This document shows, in pieces, positions 21,960 through 33,656 of a stretch of 64,000 nt of DNA (position 1 is its first letter; the number at the start of each line of letters is the position of its first letter). The notes beneath the pieces are model-generated. The model did no database searches. It saw nothing but the letters and a program-made list of their open reading frames with translations, and was not told the origin of the DNA. Source of the stretch: Linyphia triangularis (Eukaryota > Arthropoda > Arachnida > Araneae > Linyphiidae); NCBI GenBank assembly GCA_963978545.1, contig OZ021723.1, positions 48,996,569 through 49,060,568 of the forward strand. Direction: 5' to 3'. Made by a program: the position numbers and the translations under genes.

Positions 21960-22560
21960 AGCAGCCATTAAAAGTTTGATGCCGCACATTCGCAGTCAAT
22001 CTTCCAAACGATTGACCATTATGGCGTCCCAGATCATCCAACAGAACCACGCGCCGTTTGCAAAACCGCTCGTTGAAATATTGACAGCATAAAATAATTT
22101 CGAGGTTTTATCTTTTCCATTCAATTAACATCCACTCGCACGGCTATCAATTATTCACTTTAACCCCCCTCTCCCCTTAGATTTCATTATCGGTCCATCC
22201 CGCTTTCGCACAGGTCCCTGAATTTATTATCCTGTTTATTTCAGGTCGACTTTGTCTAACTAACGCGACCGTGATTTATGGTTTGCTCTCTAACAGCGTT
22301 TTATCTCTAAAGAGCTAACCGATATTCCGTCCTCTTCGGTTTAATGAACGACTCTTTTGCGTCAATAAAGGGCGTATTTGTTTTTGCTTTGAAACACGTC
22401 TGGGCACGAAGTCGCTTATTCTACTTTGTAGAAAGTGGCGATCGATTGTTTCAATGTAATGCGATAGCAAATGCAGATGCCGATAACAGGATCGTGAAAT
22501 TTTACGCGACCGTTTAATTATATTTAGTTTTCTTATATAAGTGAGCCTGTCAATAAAAAA
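21960..22560. other. GC-richer complex island, possible regulatory DNA
   Basis: Against an A+T-rich background this 600-bp block is free of homopolymers and contains many CpG-bearing words (ACGCGCCGTTTG, TAACGCGACCGTGA, GGCGATCGATTG, TTTTACGCGACCG). No intact coding frame with recognisable sequence is visible; the 86-codon minus frame (22315-22575) has no domain. Such blocks are often conserved noncoding enhancers, but that is inference only. Confidence 0.3.
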
Positions 22561-23751
22561 AGTTGTTGAAGACAATACTTTATCCGGGAGTGTTTAAATC
22601 GATTATGAATTGACCTCGTGGCATCGAATATAGTTTTATGCAGTTATATTGGTTTAGTAACAAAAATTAGACATTGGACTACAGACATTATATTTTTTGT
22701 TGGGAAATTCTGTATAGACATCTGGGTAAACTAACGATTTTAATTGTAATGTGATATGTGAGGCCAAATTATATGCTTTTAGATGGATTTTTCAGTTTAA
22801 ATATTAACTTATAAGTATTTTAAATTTATTTTCTCTGTATAAAATACTAATAATTATAAAAAAATATACGAGAAAATGACATATTCGTTTCTCACTTGAA
22901 ACTTACTTTTAAAGAAATGTTTAGATAATGTATTTTGCAATATTCAGATAAATAAATACTTGAAGTGGTGGTTGGTAAAAATCCCTTCCGAAGCAAAATA
23001 GTCGTACCAATCACCATAAATGGAGAAAAAAAAAACTTATAATTTATGAATGAGGATAATACACAAATAAAATATTTCAGGAAACCCAAAAATAAATACG
23101 TCGATATTCTTATTTAAACGAAGCATCATTTATAACTAAACTAAGATCTTGGTATGGTGCATATCCATTGCTCCACTCATTCATTCTTGTACACTGTTTG
23201 AAAAATTTATATTATAATACATACGAATAAAATTTATATTATACCAGAGGAATACGTCACCCATTCCAAACAAGAAATTATTTCGCTCTCCACAAACTTG
23301 ACTACAATGTTGAATCAATGAGGACTGGCAGTATCGTCCAAAAGGATCAAGTCAGAACCAATTGTCGCACACTAGATTTCACGGCATATCTGCACTGAGT
23401 TACGTCCACCAATGTGAAGCAATCTGTGCAGTTCAATTAACATTTTGATGACAAAACTTCGAACATGTCCTTATGAATTAAACGAATAATGAAGAACAAA
23501 CACGTACTATCAAGGATGTAAATTCGGACGTAGTGTCCCTTCACGTGGAACCATCTGAGCACTTTACTGGCAGATATTGTTTTATCAAGTACGCTTAACC
23601 TTAGATGTTATAGTTGTGTATGTTGCTGGCCGATTCTACTTTAGAAATATACCAAACCGGCGTTAAATAATACTTGGATAATTGGGAACACATTTCTTAG
23701 CAGCTACATTCGAAAAAGTATACATAAAAAGAAATCACCGGATAACCAATG

Positions 23752-23752
<1 letters not shown>

Positions 23753-23828
<76 letters not shown>
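23753..23828. repeat. (TA)n microsatellite, about 38 units
   Basis: An uninterrupted alternating TA run. It produces artefactual IYIY-type open frames in several reading frames. Confidence 0.95.
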
Positions 23829-23830
<2 letters not shown>

Positions 23831-24270
23831 ACTGGCCTGCTTTAATGCCTCTGATACGGAACTTACGCTCACTACCTGTTTTAGCAATAGAACAAATTCT
23901 CCTGAGATTATATACATTTTTCATCAGCATTTAAATACACCACATCAAATCCTTCAGAGAGATGGCGTATTCCACGAAGTGCCTAATTAACATATGTGCA
24001 GATAATTAATAGTTATTGGCTGTAACATACAACATTTGCATTACGCCATCTGCAACTGCAATACTGACTTTCTATCTGAATCTACCTAATACAAATCCAC
24101 AGTGTTTCTCATTAAAGGGAATAAGTTTCTAATCATGGCGATCTTGATTATTTGTTTCTCTACTTAAAGTTTATCTCTATTTTTAACTTGTAGATGAATG
24201 GCAGCATTGATACTTTGAAAATTATAACCACTTGAGTACATTTTTATGTTGGTAAACGCCATGTGTTTTA

Positions 24271-24323
24271 TATAAAAAAAATTAATTTTTTTTATAAAAA
24301 AAGTTTAATATTAAACTTTTTTT
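24271..24323. repeat. Two abutting perfect palindromes
   Basis: 24271-24296 is a 26-bp perfect palindrome (TATAAAAAAAA, TTAA centre). 24296-24323 is a 28-bp perfect palindrome (A7, GTTTAATATTAAAC, T7). They share a boundary base and could extrude as twin cruciforms. Confidence 0.85.
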
Positions 24324-24610
24324 CGTGATCCGATACATTGAATCGGCATACTTCACCTACATTACCACACATTCTTATTTTCAACATATTTTTTACATTC
24401 TACATACATTGTAAAATTTTGTAAGAGACGCCATTTTTTTTTAAAATCCCTTGTCTTAGGTGACTTTTCCAAAAAATGCAAAACGTCTTTTCAAATGCGA
24501 ATTTCAGTATATTAAACTAGTTTCCAGCAGAGCGAGAACATTCTGATAGTTTTTCGATGTATCACAGATTGTACATCCGTTAATTTGGGATAAATAACTG
24601 TTGAGTTTAT

Positions 24611-24643
<33 letters not shown>

Positions 24644-27600
24644 ATCTTAGTAAACACAGAATTTCCCATAAAGTTTCTTTTAAAAAATGTGTGTGTTCCA
24701 AATTTTTTACTCTACCCTCTCTCTTAATTTATAAAAATCATTTGAAATCATATTTAAATTTGATTTTCTTTTTAATAATTATCAATATTAGGGAGTGAAA
24801 AAAATTACCACTCAATATTCTATTATTAAATGCAAAATTTTGATCGAATTCAGAAGCTAGTTTTATTGCATTTCATTGATTACCTTCCAAGTCAATTAAG
24901 CTTATCAAATTAAAGATGTATTAGTGTTTTTGATTATAACTTAAATTAATAATTTATTCATAAGAAAAGGCAAAGGTAAATTTCACACATGGCTTCATTT
25001 TAATTTGAATTTTTTACAAGTTTACTAGTTTTCGTATTTCTTAATTAAGTTCAAAACCTCTCATTAACTAAAATTACTTGTAAACACATTAAAATGCTAT
25101 TGGACTTTAATGAATTCAAAAGAAAAAAGTGTTTCCGCATCTAAACCAAACTAGAAAACTCTTATGCGTATTCACGGTTTTAAATTTTCACCATGCAAAT
25201 TTATAATTAGCAAGTCCAATTATGGAAAGGAACTAGCTAATATATTTGCTGTGCTTTTGGTGCTTTTAAACTTATTAAAAGTAAAGATACATATTTATTT
25301 TTGAAATATATATTATTTGTTGCCAAAAATAAACAGCATATAATAAATTGTTTTTGCTATTCTGGTTGTAGAATAATAGGACATTTATCATAGCAGTGAT
25401 ACATTTTTATCTTACCTTGTTTTTAAAATAAAAACACAACTGTATTTTTCCATATCTATTATAAAATGGAAACCTATTAATAGTTGGGAAGCACACAATC
25501 AAACTGAATGAGATAGTGCAACTAAATTCGACAAATTAGCTCTAGGTATCCACGTTTGATTAATTTTTATAAATATAATACATATTCTTAAAAACAACGA
25601 GCATTTTTAATAAATCTATCTTTAAAGAGTACTTTCTTAAATAATTAAAAAAAAAATTGACCTTTGGTGTTATTTAGAATATTCTTTTTTCGTATGTATG
25701 TGAAACCAGCAAATACGGCACTTGGGTGCAAAATATATAGTCATCAGTAAAATGGGTTAATTGATGTATTTTATTGTTGTATCGAAAAACTGTTGTTGGC
25801 GCATCTCAATTGAATAAAATGTTGCAGAAATAGAATAATAAATATCTGAAATCAAAGTAACAGCTGGTATATATACTTTTTATCGTCAAGGTTGTAATAC
25901 CTTCTATGCGCACTTTTAAGGTCAACAAAAATAAAATTGGTTTCATTAAATATTATTATGAATTATTTTCTCGTTACGATCTGCAAGAGATTAGATCTTA
26001 AATCAATAAAAACTTTAAAGGAAGCATAGTTTTTTAAAAGATTTTATCTCAAATTAGTTTATCATTTAATTAAATTGAGATAACAGAGTTTTTATCTTCA
26101 ACGACTTATTTACAAGAAAGATTTTTATAGTTTTATAATTTTTTTAAAAATGCATGGAAAGGATGTTCATTTTCCGAATAATTTTCAGGGTTTCGGATTC
26201 GAAAGAATGCTATAGCTGTAATATCTAGAAGAAGCAAGAATATTTTCGTATATCTCCTAACTATAATGACTATAAATATTTCGAATTTTGTTGAAATAAT
26301 TTTTTCTAAATCCGGATGTTCATATAAATTCCTTTTATGTAGTCTAACAAAGTTTGTGCATTAAATTTATTTTTAATCCTTCTAAACAATCTATCTCTGT
26401 AAATGGCAGTGGGATTTCCAAAATATTGTTTTTCAATGCACATTCAGTTAGTGAAGAATATATAAGAAATAAAACATTCTAAAATCTAACATGCAGACAG
26501 ATATATACAATCATAAAAAATAGAAGTAATAAGATTAGTAATGCTGTATTTTTTTTTCTTCTATTTCTCATCCTATATTTTGAATAATAATTTTTATTTA
26601 ATTTTATAAAATCATTTAATCTCTAAATTGTGCGAGTGTGTGGACGAACATTATTTATAAATAACATTTAACTTTTCTTTTATTATTGTAGACAGCATGT
26701 TCATTAAAAATACATCTACATTTAAAAATCTTTTCTTCTTTTTTAACCAAACGGTAATTTTTTTGTTGTCTTGTTCGAAGAAAAAATTTCAAAGTTCAAA
26801 GTATATGCATTAAGTTAAGAAGAAAACAAGGGCGGGAACATGAAGGCTGAAGTCATTGGAAAGAAAATAAAGTATGCAAAAAATAGTTTATAAAAAATTA
26901 TGTCTTTAGATAATATTTTAAGCTCGGTAGGCGTTTTTTCTCTTAAAAGAAGTACTCTTTGAGCTACATATGTACGTTAACAAAAGTTAAAATATTAAAT
27001 AAAATGTTAATGAAAGCTGCTTATTAATGGTCGCTGAATAAAATGAATTATAGTCTTTACCATCAGCTTTAGAAAAAAATCTTCTTAAATGTTTTAAATA
27101 GACTAATATTTTAATAGTCTAATTAGACTAAAATATTTTAATGTTTCATATTTGTAAGTAAATAATTAATAACTAATTTTACTTGATCTTAGAATTAAAT
27201 TATTTTTACACAGGTACCAAATCTTCCATGTTTGTTATGCTTACTTATTTTTTGTATTTTTCTTAAGAAAAGATTTAAAATTTTTTTTTTCTGATTTTAA
27301 ATTTAGAGAAATCAATCAATACGTACACTTTGATAACTTTAATTTTTATGTAGTTTAGATATTTTTTTAAACTAAATGTTATAAATAAAGTAGTTCTTAA
27401 ATTAGCTCAAATGATTTTCATTAAATAAAGGTCAACATAAACTGACGTATTTAGAAGTTCCTCTAGCCTGTCCTAATGAATGCAAATTTACAATATTTGG
27501 TATACATACTATTTAGATTACGGAAGACTAATATTCGAATAGGAATTTGTAGAAGATGAAAAACATCAACTTAAATATCAGTACTAGATGTAAATACAAT

Positions 27601-29286
27601 GTGACTTTAAGGGCTTGCATAGAAGTTTATTTTTCAAGTTGAACAATATCAGGAAAATTGTGAATACAACTTACACTAAAATGAAATCTTCAAAATCAAC
27701 TTTTGAACCTGATATCCCCTGTTGTCTTTTAAGAATCAGTTATGAAAATTTGAACCATCTTTTTAAATTTCAAACTTTTTTTTAATAGACACGTTCTTTG
27801 TGGTCTAATTAGTGATCAAGTAAAGTTTCAGAGAGATCTTTGATTTATACTCCAAAAGGCGTCAGTAAAATTAAGGACACTCTTAACAAATTTTACATCA
27901 TCTATAAAACATCATAATTCAGAAATTTTATGACATTGTTTTTTGTATGAAACAATTATCGTAGAAATAAATTCGCATATGCAGAAAAAAATAATACATA
28001 TTATTCATTTCTTCTTATGACTCAATTTAATATAATTAATTATATTCCCAGAAAATAAAACTCTTTTAAGCAAATTGTATCAAAATCATCCTAAAAATAT
28101 ATTGAAAATACTCTAAAATTGGACAAATATTAAATTCTACTGTTATTTTAACTAGGACTCTTACGTTTGGGAAACAACCTGTTACCAAATCCGTTTCTAA
28201 TGATGAGCTATATAATAACTTTGAGTTGTCTTACTGTGTTTCATAATGGCTCCAGAAACAAGGTATCATATTTGTTAAGTGGCATCATTTTGTGTTTGGT
28301 TGTATTGAGCAATCAGATTTGTCCAAGTATTGATCTACGATTTAATTGTGGTAGGATGAGTATCATATATATGCATATATATAATTTTCATTTTTCAATA
28401 TATATTCAATGTTTTTTCCTATGATGCTACTTCGACTTCTTTTAAATTTATTTCAATTTCAAAATTTATTGTTCTCCAAGAAAGATTATAATTTATTCAT
28501 TATATATACAAATCAGCTGTTGCAGTTTTCTATAAAAAAAGTCATTGTGCAATTCAAAATTTCTGTTCTTCAAACTTTCAAGAAAATTTTAGTTTTGGTT
28601 TTATATTTAAGGAGATTGTTAAAAAGATATACATAAACTTAAAAATGTTGATAATTCAATAATCGTAAAGTAAAAACGAGCTATTTTCGAGAATGCTCTT
28701 TGAGCGCTTTTTCTCGTAAACTTGATTCGGTTAAAATCAACTAGTTTGGTTTGTGAACAATGTCGCTCGCACAAAAGCTTATATTTACGTGATTTGTAGC
28801 ACTTGTTGCTCATATTTATTTCAGTTTCCTCATACCTATGCAATGTAGCCAACATTCATACAATTCAAAACTATGAAAATTAATGGTTTTGTTCTTACAA
28901 ATTATAGTATATAGAAATATACACTATGAAATATATATATGAAAGCATACACTACGAAGGCATTTTTCCAGGAACATCCTTTTCAAAGTTTAATTTTTTT
29001 TTTTCTATTTTTAACTTTTTACTCAAAATTTTAAATCATGTTGTTTATATGAATATTGAAGAAAAAATATTACCCAAAATTCTGTAATTTAAATTCCTTA
29101 TTAATTAAAATAATGTTTTAAAAAATTACATTTTCCTTTTTTTAAATATAATTTTTTTTAAATATTTATATTTTTTACAAAAACTTTTCTGATCTTTTAA
29201 ACTGTAATACATAACAATTTATAAATTTTGTGTAAACATAAAAAAATTGTTAATTTGCATTGACGTTTATAATGTGCACAGTGCTT

Positions 29287-29287
<1 letters not shown>

Positions 29288-29328
<41 letters not shown>
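29288..29328. repeat. (A)n tract, about 40 bp
   Basis: Pure A run. Similar long A or T tracts occur at about 1619, 5889, 7985, 33627, 46008, 46747, 50321, 52907 and 57941, so they are a general feature of this genome, not polyA tails of particular elements. Confidence 0.9.
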
Positions 29329-29331
<3 letters not shown>

Positions 29332-29399
29332 TCCGATATAAGATCAAATCAAAACTATTTATCTTTCAATCTGTTTTGATCGAATAATACATAAGTAGA

Positions 29400-29660
29400 A
29401 AAAGGAAAATCTCGAGTTTCACCCAGTTGCCGACAGGTAGCGCTAATGATCTTCCTTTGCCGCCTCCCCGCCCCCCATCCCCATTTCAATGATTGTTAAA
29501 ATGGCGATTGCACAACAGAAATATCAATAAGTTTTATGCTTCGCGAAGTGCGAGCTCATAATAACTGTTCAGCGGGATATTTTTCGACAATAACCTGGCT
29601 TGTCTGTGCAAAGGAAAAGCACATGGCACAGACATATGCGTGAAAAGGTGGACATATTGA
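29400..29660. other. Complex, GC-richer island
   Basis: It contains CCGCCTCCCCGCCCCCCATC and the hairpin-like CTTCGCGAAG (about 29540-29549). No coding frame stands out. It could be regulatory; nothing proves it. Confidence 0.25.
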
Positions 29661-30199
29661 ATACCTTTAATTTAGTTTGAAGAAAACTTCATGATTATCC
29701 ATATAATAGAAAATTAATCTTGTTTCTGTGTTTATTATTTTTAATGATTTACACATCTGAAATGAATTTTTTATTATTATTATTTTTTTATTAAATATAA
29801 AGTTTACAGGAAACGAAAACAATACCTACAAAATTATACTACCAAGTGGAATTTGGCGTTTTGGAGATTTAATTTTTTTTAGAGCTGTTTGATTCAAGAA
29901 ATATTGAACTTGATTATTATCCTCAATAATATTTAGATAAAATGAGATTTTCAATGATATTTCCTTTAATGTGAAAACATTCTTTCTAGAAAGTGGTTGG
30001 TAAATGAAAAGCATTTTTTAAAAATATTATTGTTTGTCTAATATGCAGTAACACTGTAATAAGTTTCACAATTGAGAGGATGAGTATTTTTTAAAAATGT
30101 CAAAAGCAATATATTTTAATAAAGAAAGCAAAGCTGATTCCGAAAATGTAAGTTACATTGCGATTAAAAATTTATTTAATTAAATATCGAAAGAAGAAA

Positions 30200-30540
30200 A
30201 ATTTGAAAAACATTGGAATCGTGACGTAACCGCAAAACGTTCCATGATTGGCTTAGATTTGACATCACTTTCCGATGAAAGTTTTTCTCTTTGATATGTT
30301 TATTTACCTATGATAACCGCCTTCCTGTCACGTTATTCTGTACAGCCAAACCGTTTGCGCAATTTGTTCTTATAGAAATTAATGTCTGTTTTAGCTGGAA
30401 TTGTTTTGATGACAGTCCGATAACTTGCCGAAAATAGATTCACTACCGATGTTTCTCTTCTTTAGACGAATCCCGATTTCGTGGGAGATGAAATTCGTGG
30501 TGTAAAATCTAAAAGGTATGGTCCCATTTTACCAAGAGTT
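30200..30540. other. Complex island with a possible 50-bp exon
   Basis: This is a sequence-complex block within A+T-rich DNA. It holds TTTCTCTTCTTTAG, then 50 open bases (30466-30515), then GTATGG, which is an acceptor/donor pair around a phase-compatible frame reading TNPDFVGDEIRGVKSK. No homologue is recognised, so it is a candidate only. Confidence 0.25.
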
Positions 30541-31887
30541 TTTCAATTGCTTTTAATTTGATTGATTATGACATATTTTTATTGTAAGTTTTTATTTTCA
30601 ATTATCATTCCATCCAGTTAATCTGACGAACATTGCAGTGGCAACTCGCCAATTTTTTAATAATATTATCGGAGCTCAAAATTTTACATACTTTACGAAC
30701 TATTCGAAACAACACGTATTTATCCTGAAACTGTTTATTCAATCATAATTCACGTTCAAGAATCTTCATTCCATTCTTGTACAAGTCATTCTTATGCAAG
30801 TTCATTTGATTCTTGTACAAGAACCAAATGACTTTTTCAGTGTTCATCAATTTTTTGGTGCTATTTTGAAAACTTTTAAGTTTGTTTTTAAACATCTCTT
30901 CACTCCTAAGAAAGTTATAAAAATGCTAGTTTTCCATAGTGCAGTTGTAATCAGCATTATTTTTCAGCTCAAATTTTCAAATCGAGGGATTCAAATGGTA
31001 GAAGTTAACATATATTTTACTAATAAAATAATTGTTTATAACTTGGCATGCTATGTAAACAACTGCCATGAAAATCCAATAGAATAAAAAAAAGTTGGCC
31101 ATTATTTTCATTATAGCAATTTCTTTTATTGAAAGCATTTTTTTTTTTTTCCAGTTTAGATTAAATTTATATTTTGCTAGAAATTTTGCTTTCGCATTTT
31201 CAAGAACACTTGTTACGTCTTTGAACAACTTGCATACATGTCATCCACAAAGTTGTCGACATTTATTACTCAGAAAAAAAAAAGAAAAAAAAAGGATCGT
31301 TTTAACAAATTCTTCTAAATTGTCAAAGCAAAATAGAAATCAATGAGAATTTAATTTTATTTATACATTTTATTTAATTTATTTGTATATTCCTGTTTAA
31401 TCAAAACACTGATCCAATTTTCTTTGACATTCTTTTTTTAAAAATAATTTTAGTTTAGTAAATACAGTCGGGCGGCGATGTTCGCACACAGCCCGCATGG
31501 ACGAACTTTTATTAACCTGAATTCTTAAAAAACTTCTATTTTTTTAATTTTATTATTATTGTTTTCTCACATTTATTTCATGCCCTGCTATATACCTATG
31601 ATGTATTTTTATTTTGCATTCGTCTTTACCAAATTGCATATACTCAAGATCACAAGCATAGACAATGCTTTATTTTTTTTTTTTTGTCTATGTAAATATA
31701 GGTTCTGCAATTACATAGTTAATTCAAAACTTATTTTTTATTCCGGATAATAATAACACCATAAAAAGATTATTTTAGAAATTTCTTTGCAATTTTCATA
31801 AAGCTTGCAAAATATTTAAATAACATAAATAACTATACCGTTATGATTTTAAAATCCTCAATATTTATTTGCTTTCTTTTTTTACAG

Positions 31888-32187
31888 ATCTGCATGTTGA
31901 AATATATGGTGACAATGCTGTGAGCTATGTACAAGCTAAGAGAGAGGGGGAAGTTTGCACAGTAAAAAGAAAAGTTACCCCAGAGAATAGAATAAAAACT
32001 AAATAGTATAGTGTTATCGAATTGCAATGAGAAGGAGGAGATTATCATCTCTGCCAAGTGTGAAGGCTGTGCATCTTCTCCATGTGGCTACAAGCTCGCT
32101 ATTGCTCTTCTTGCATGGCTTCACAGGAAAAGGGAAGACCAGCCACCAACAACAATAGAATGTTTTTGGAAAAAGTCTAATCTATAA
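31888..32187 (+). pseudogene. Decayed last exon of a SWIM-zinc-finger-like protein
   Basis: A good 3' splice site (pyrimidine tract, then TTTTTTTACAG ending at 31887) opens a frame reading GDNAVSYVQAKREGEVCTVK and onward to RKVTPENRIKTK. It is broken by TAG (32004-32006), TGA (32028-32030) and a one-base frameshift. It resumes as EIIISAKCEGC, CGYKLAIALLAWLHRK, then PPTTIECFWKKSNL and TAA at 32185-32187. The Cys-x2-Cys ... Cys ... His-Ala-Ile-Ala pattern of SWIM-type fingers found in repetitive arthropod proteins of the YqaJ-nuclease/transposase-associated kind is recognisable, but the metal-binding His is replaced (YKLAIA). An AATAAA signal follows at about 32207. It is most likely a relic of a multicopy, mobile or domesticated family. 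The family assignment comes from memory of the motif, not a search. Confidence 0.6.
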
Positions 32188-32262
32188 TGCATCCAGTTTT
32201 ATTCTTAATAAAATAAAATATTTTTAATGTATAGTAAGCTTTGAAAAAGCCATTAACATAAA

Positions 32263-33095
32263 AGTAACACAAAAAATATTCCCCAAAAGTCTTCGTACTC
32301 TTACGTTTTCTTTTTACTTATTAGTATTTATTGTAATATTTTGGAAAATTCAAACGTAGTCAAATATCCTTTAGCATTCTCAAGTTTTAATTGCCAAGGC
32401 ATAGGTTTCATTGATTTTTTGGTAATTTCTGCATCAATGTACCCTCATCCTTTGATCATTACTGTTTTTTAATTGGCTTTTCATTTTAATGTTGTGTCTT
32501 CTTATTCTGACCTCCAGTTTTCTCTCCAAATGTGTTCTGTTGGGTTCAAATCGGGTGACTGAGATGGTGTTTTTAAATTTTATATTATAGATTAAAAGAC
32601 ACCAAAGGCAAATACTGAACAAAGTGTGTTCGGACTATTTTTGTGATAAAAAATGAAGTTGTTCGTAATGCCTTAATTTTGGGCTGACAATTTTAATTTA
32701 TCGTTCAAAATATTCAAATAGAGTTAAGTTCATGATTCGTTTTTTTTTTATGCGACTACGAGCCATTTTAAAAAACAAATGGATTATAAGAATTGCAAAA
32801 TCAAATATTACAGACAATCGATTTTATACATGTTTTCACAATGCAAGAATTAAAAAAAAGAGCCAGAAAATAATTATTTTACTGTGAATTTATCAGAAAA
32901 ATTTGAGGCGACCTAACAACATTTTTTTTTTTTTTTATGAATTTATATTTTTATATAAATACAATTGTTCAATACTTTTTTTAAAGTATTAGGTTTCATT
33001 CAGAATTAATATTAAAAAAATATAGTCAATTCCAGACTGCAGAACTACTTTTTCTACAAATTTTTAAACTATACGAACACTTTTGGGAACCACTG
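32263..33095 (-). mobile_element. Second Tc1-like transposon remnant
   Basis: The right end, reverse-complemented, begins after TA as CAGTGGTTCCCAAAAGTGTT (to 33095; TA at 33096-33097). The left end has a diverged counterpart, TTCCCCAAAAGTCTTCGTAC, at about 32279-32298. Between them lies a transposase C-terminus on the minus strand. The left border is approximate. Confidence 0.55.
32434..32622 (-). pseudogene. Tc1-like transposase C-terminal fragment
   Basis: A minus-strand frame reads FKNTISVTRFEPNRTHLERK followed by LEVRIRRHNIKMKSQLKN. This aligns by eye to the SQSPDLNPIEHLW...L..RI block that ends Tc1-like transposases, with substitutions at the SPDLN core. The N-terminal and central domains are missing or unrecognisable. 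Confidence 0.65.
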
Positions 33096-33180
33096 TATAT
33101 CATGTGCCACTATAATGATAGAATTTCAAAATAATTAAGTCATTATGCAAAAATTAGAGTAATAGGTATTTTGTACTCAC

Positions 33181-33283
33181 ATCAAAGTGATCTTCACAAA
33201 CGAGTCGACAACTTTTTGCAGAAACATTGTCTCGTTTCATGGCTTTACACCACTTCGTGTGGATGTCTGCGTGTTTAGAGACA
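33181..33283 (-). CDS. THAP-domain exon (partial gene or P-element-type relic)
   Basis: On the minus strand an acceptor (TTATTTATCAG, exon starting at 33283) is followed by a frame reading VSKHADIHTKWCKAMKRDN, then VSAKSCRLVCEDHFD, and a strong GTGAGT donor (33175-33180). The W-x(n)-R ... S.R.C..HF pattern is the second half of a THAP zinc-finger DNA-binding domain, including Cys and His ligands in CEDHF. The upstream exon with the first C2 pair and any downstream exon were not found, so this may be a fragment of a THAP gene or of a P-element-like transposase. The 103-bp exon is intact and free of stops in this frame. Confidence 0.6.
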
Positions 33284-33623
33284 CTGATAAATAATTAGCC
33301 AGTGTTAGAAATTGAAGAATTATTACAATTCAGGACGAGGCAATGTTTGTACACTGAATTCAAGGACCTAATTTTAAATTGATTAAAAGAATACAAGATT
33401 AAAAAAAACATAGAAATGCGCTATACTAATGCGAATAAATTCACGATAGTTTCAAAGACCACGCGAAACAAAACTCGTAATGTGACGTAGGGAGATGTCA
33501 CAGCTAAGCTAGTCTAGTTTTTGCCGTGCTTTTAAAAGTGCGAAATTGAAACGGGTATCACAAAAGAAATATTGAACGGATTTTTAAAAAAATTCTAGTT
33601 TTGGTTGTCTTTCATTTCGTCAC

Positions 33624-33656
<33 letters not shown>

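Larger units (their letters stand above)
22561..29280. other. A+T-rich noncoding stretch with simple repeats
   Basis: No exon, transposase or reverse transcriptase motif is recognisable. Contents are a (TA)n tract at 23753-23828, two adjacent perfect palindromes at 24271-24323, an (A)n tract of about 28 at 24615-24643, and many short A/T words. Open frames are short and low-complexity. Confidence 0.5.

Noticed and set aside
32540..32570. GGTTCAAATCG resembling a tRNA B box
   Set aside because: It falls in the Tc1-like transposase relic (the SPDLN-coding segment) and no tRNA cloverleaf fits around it.
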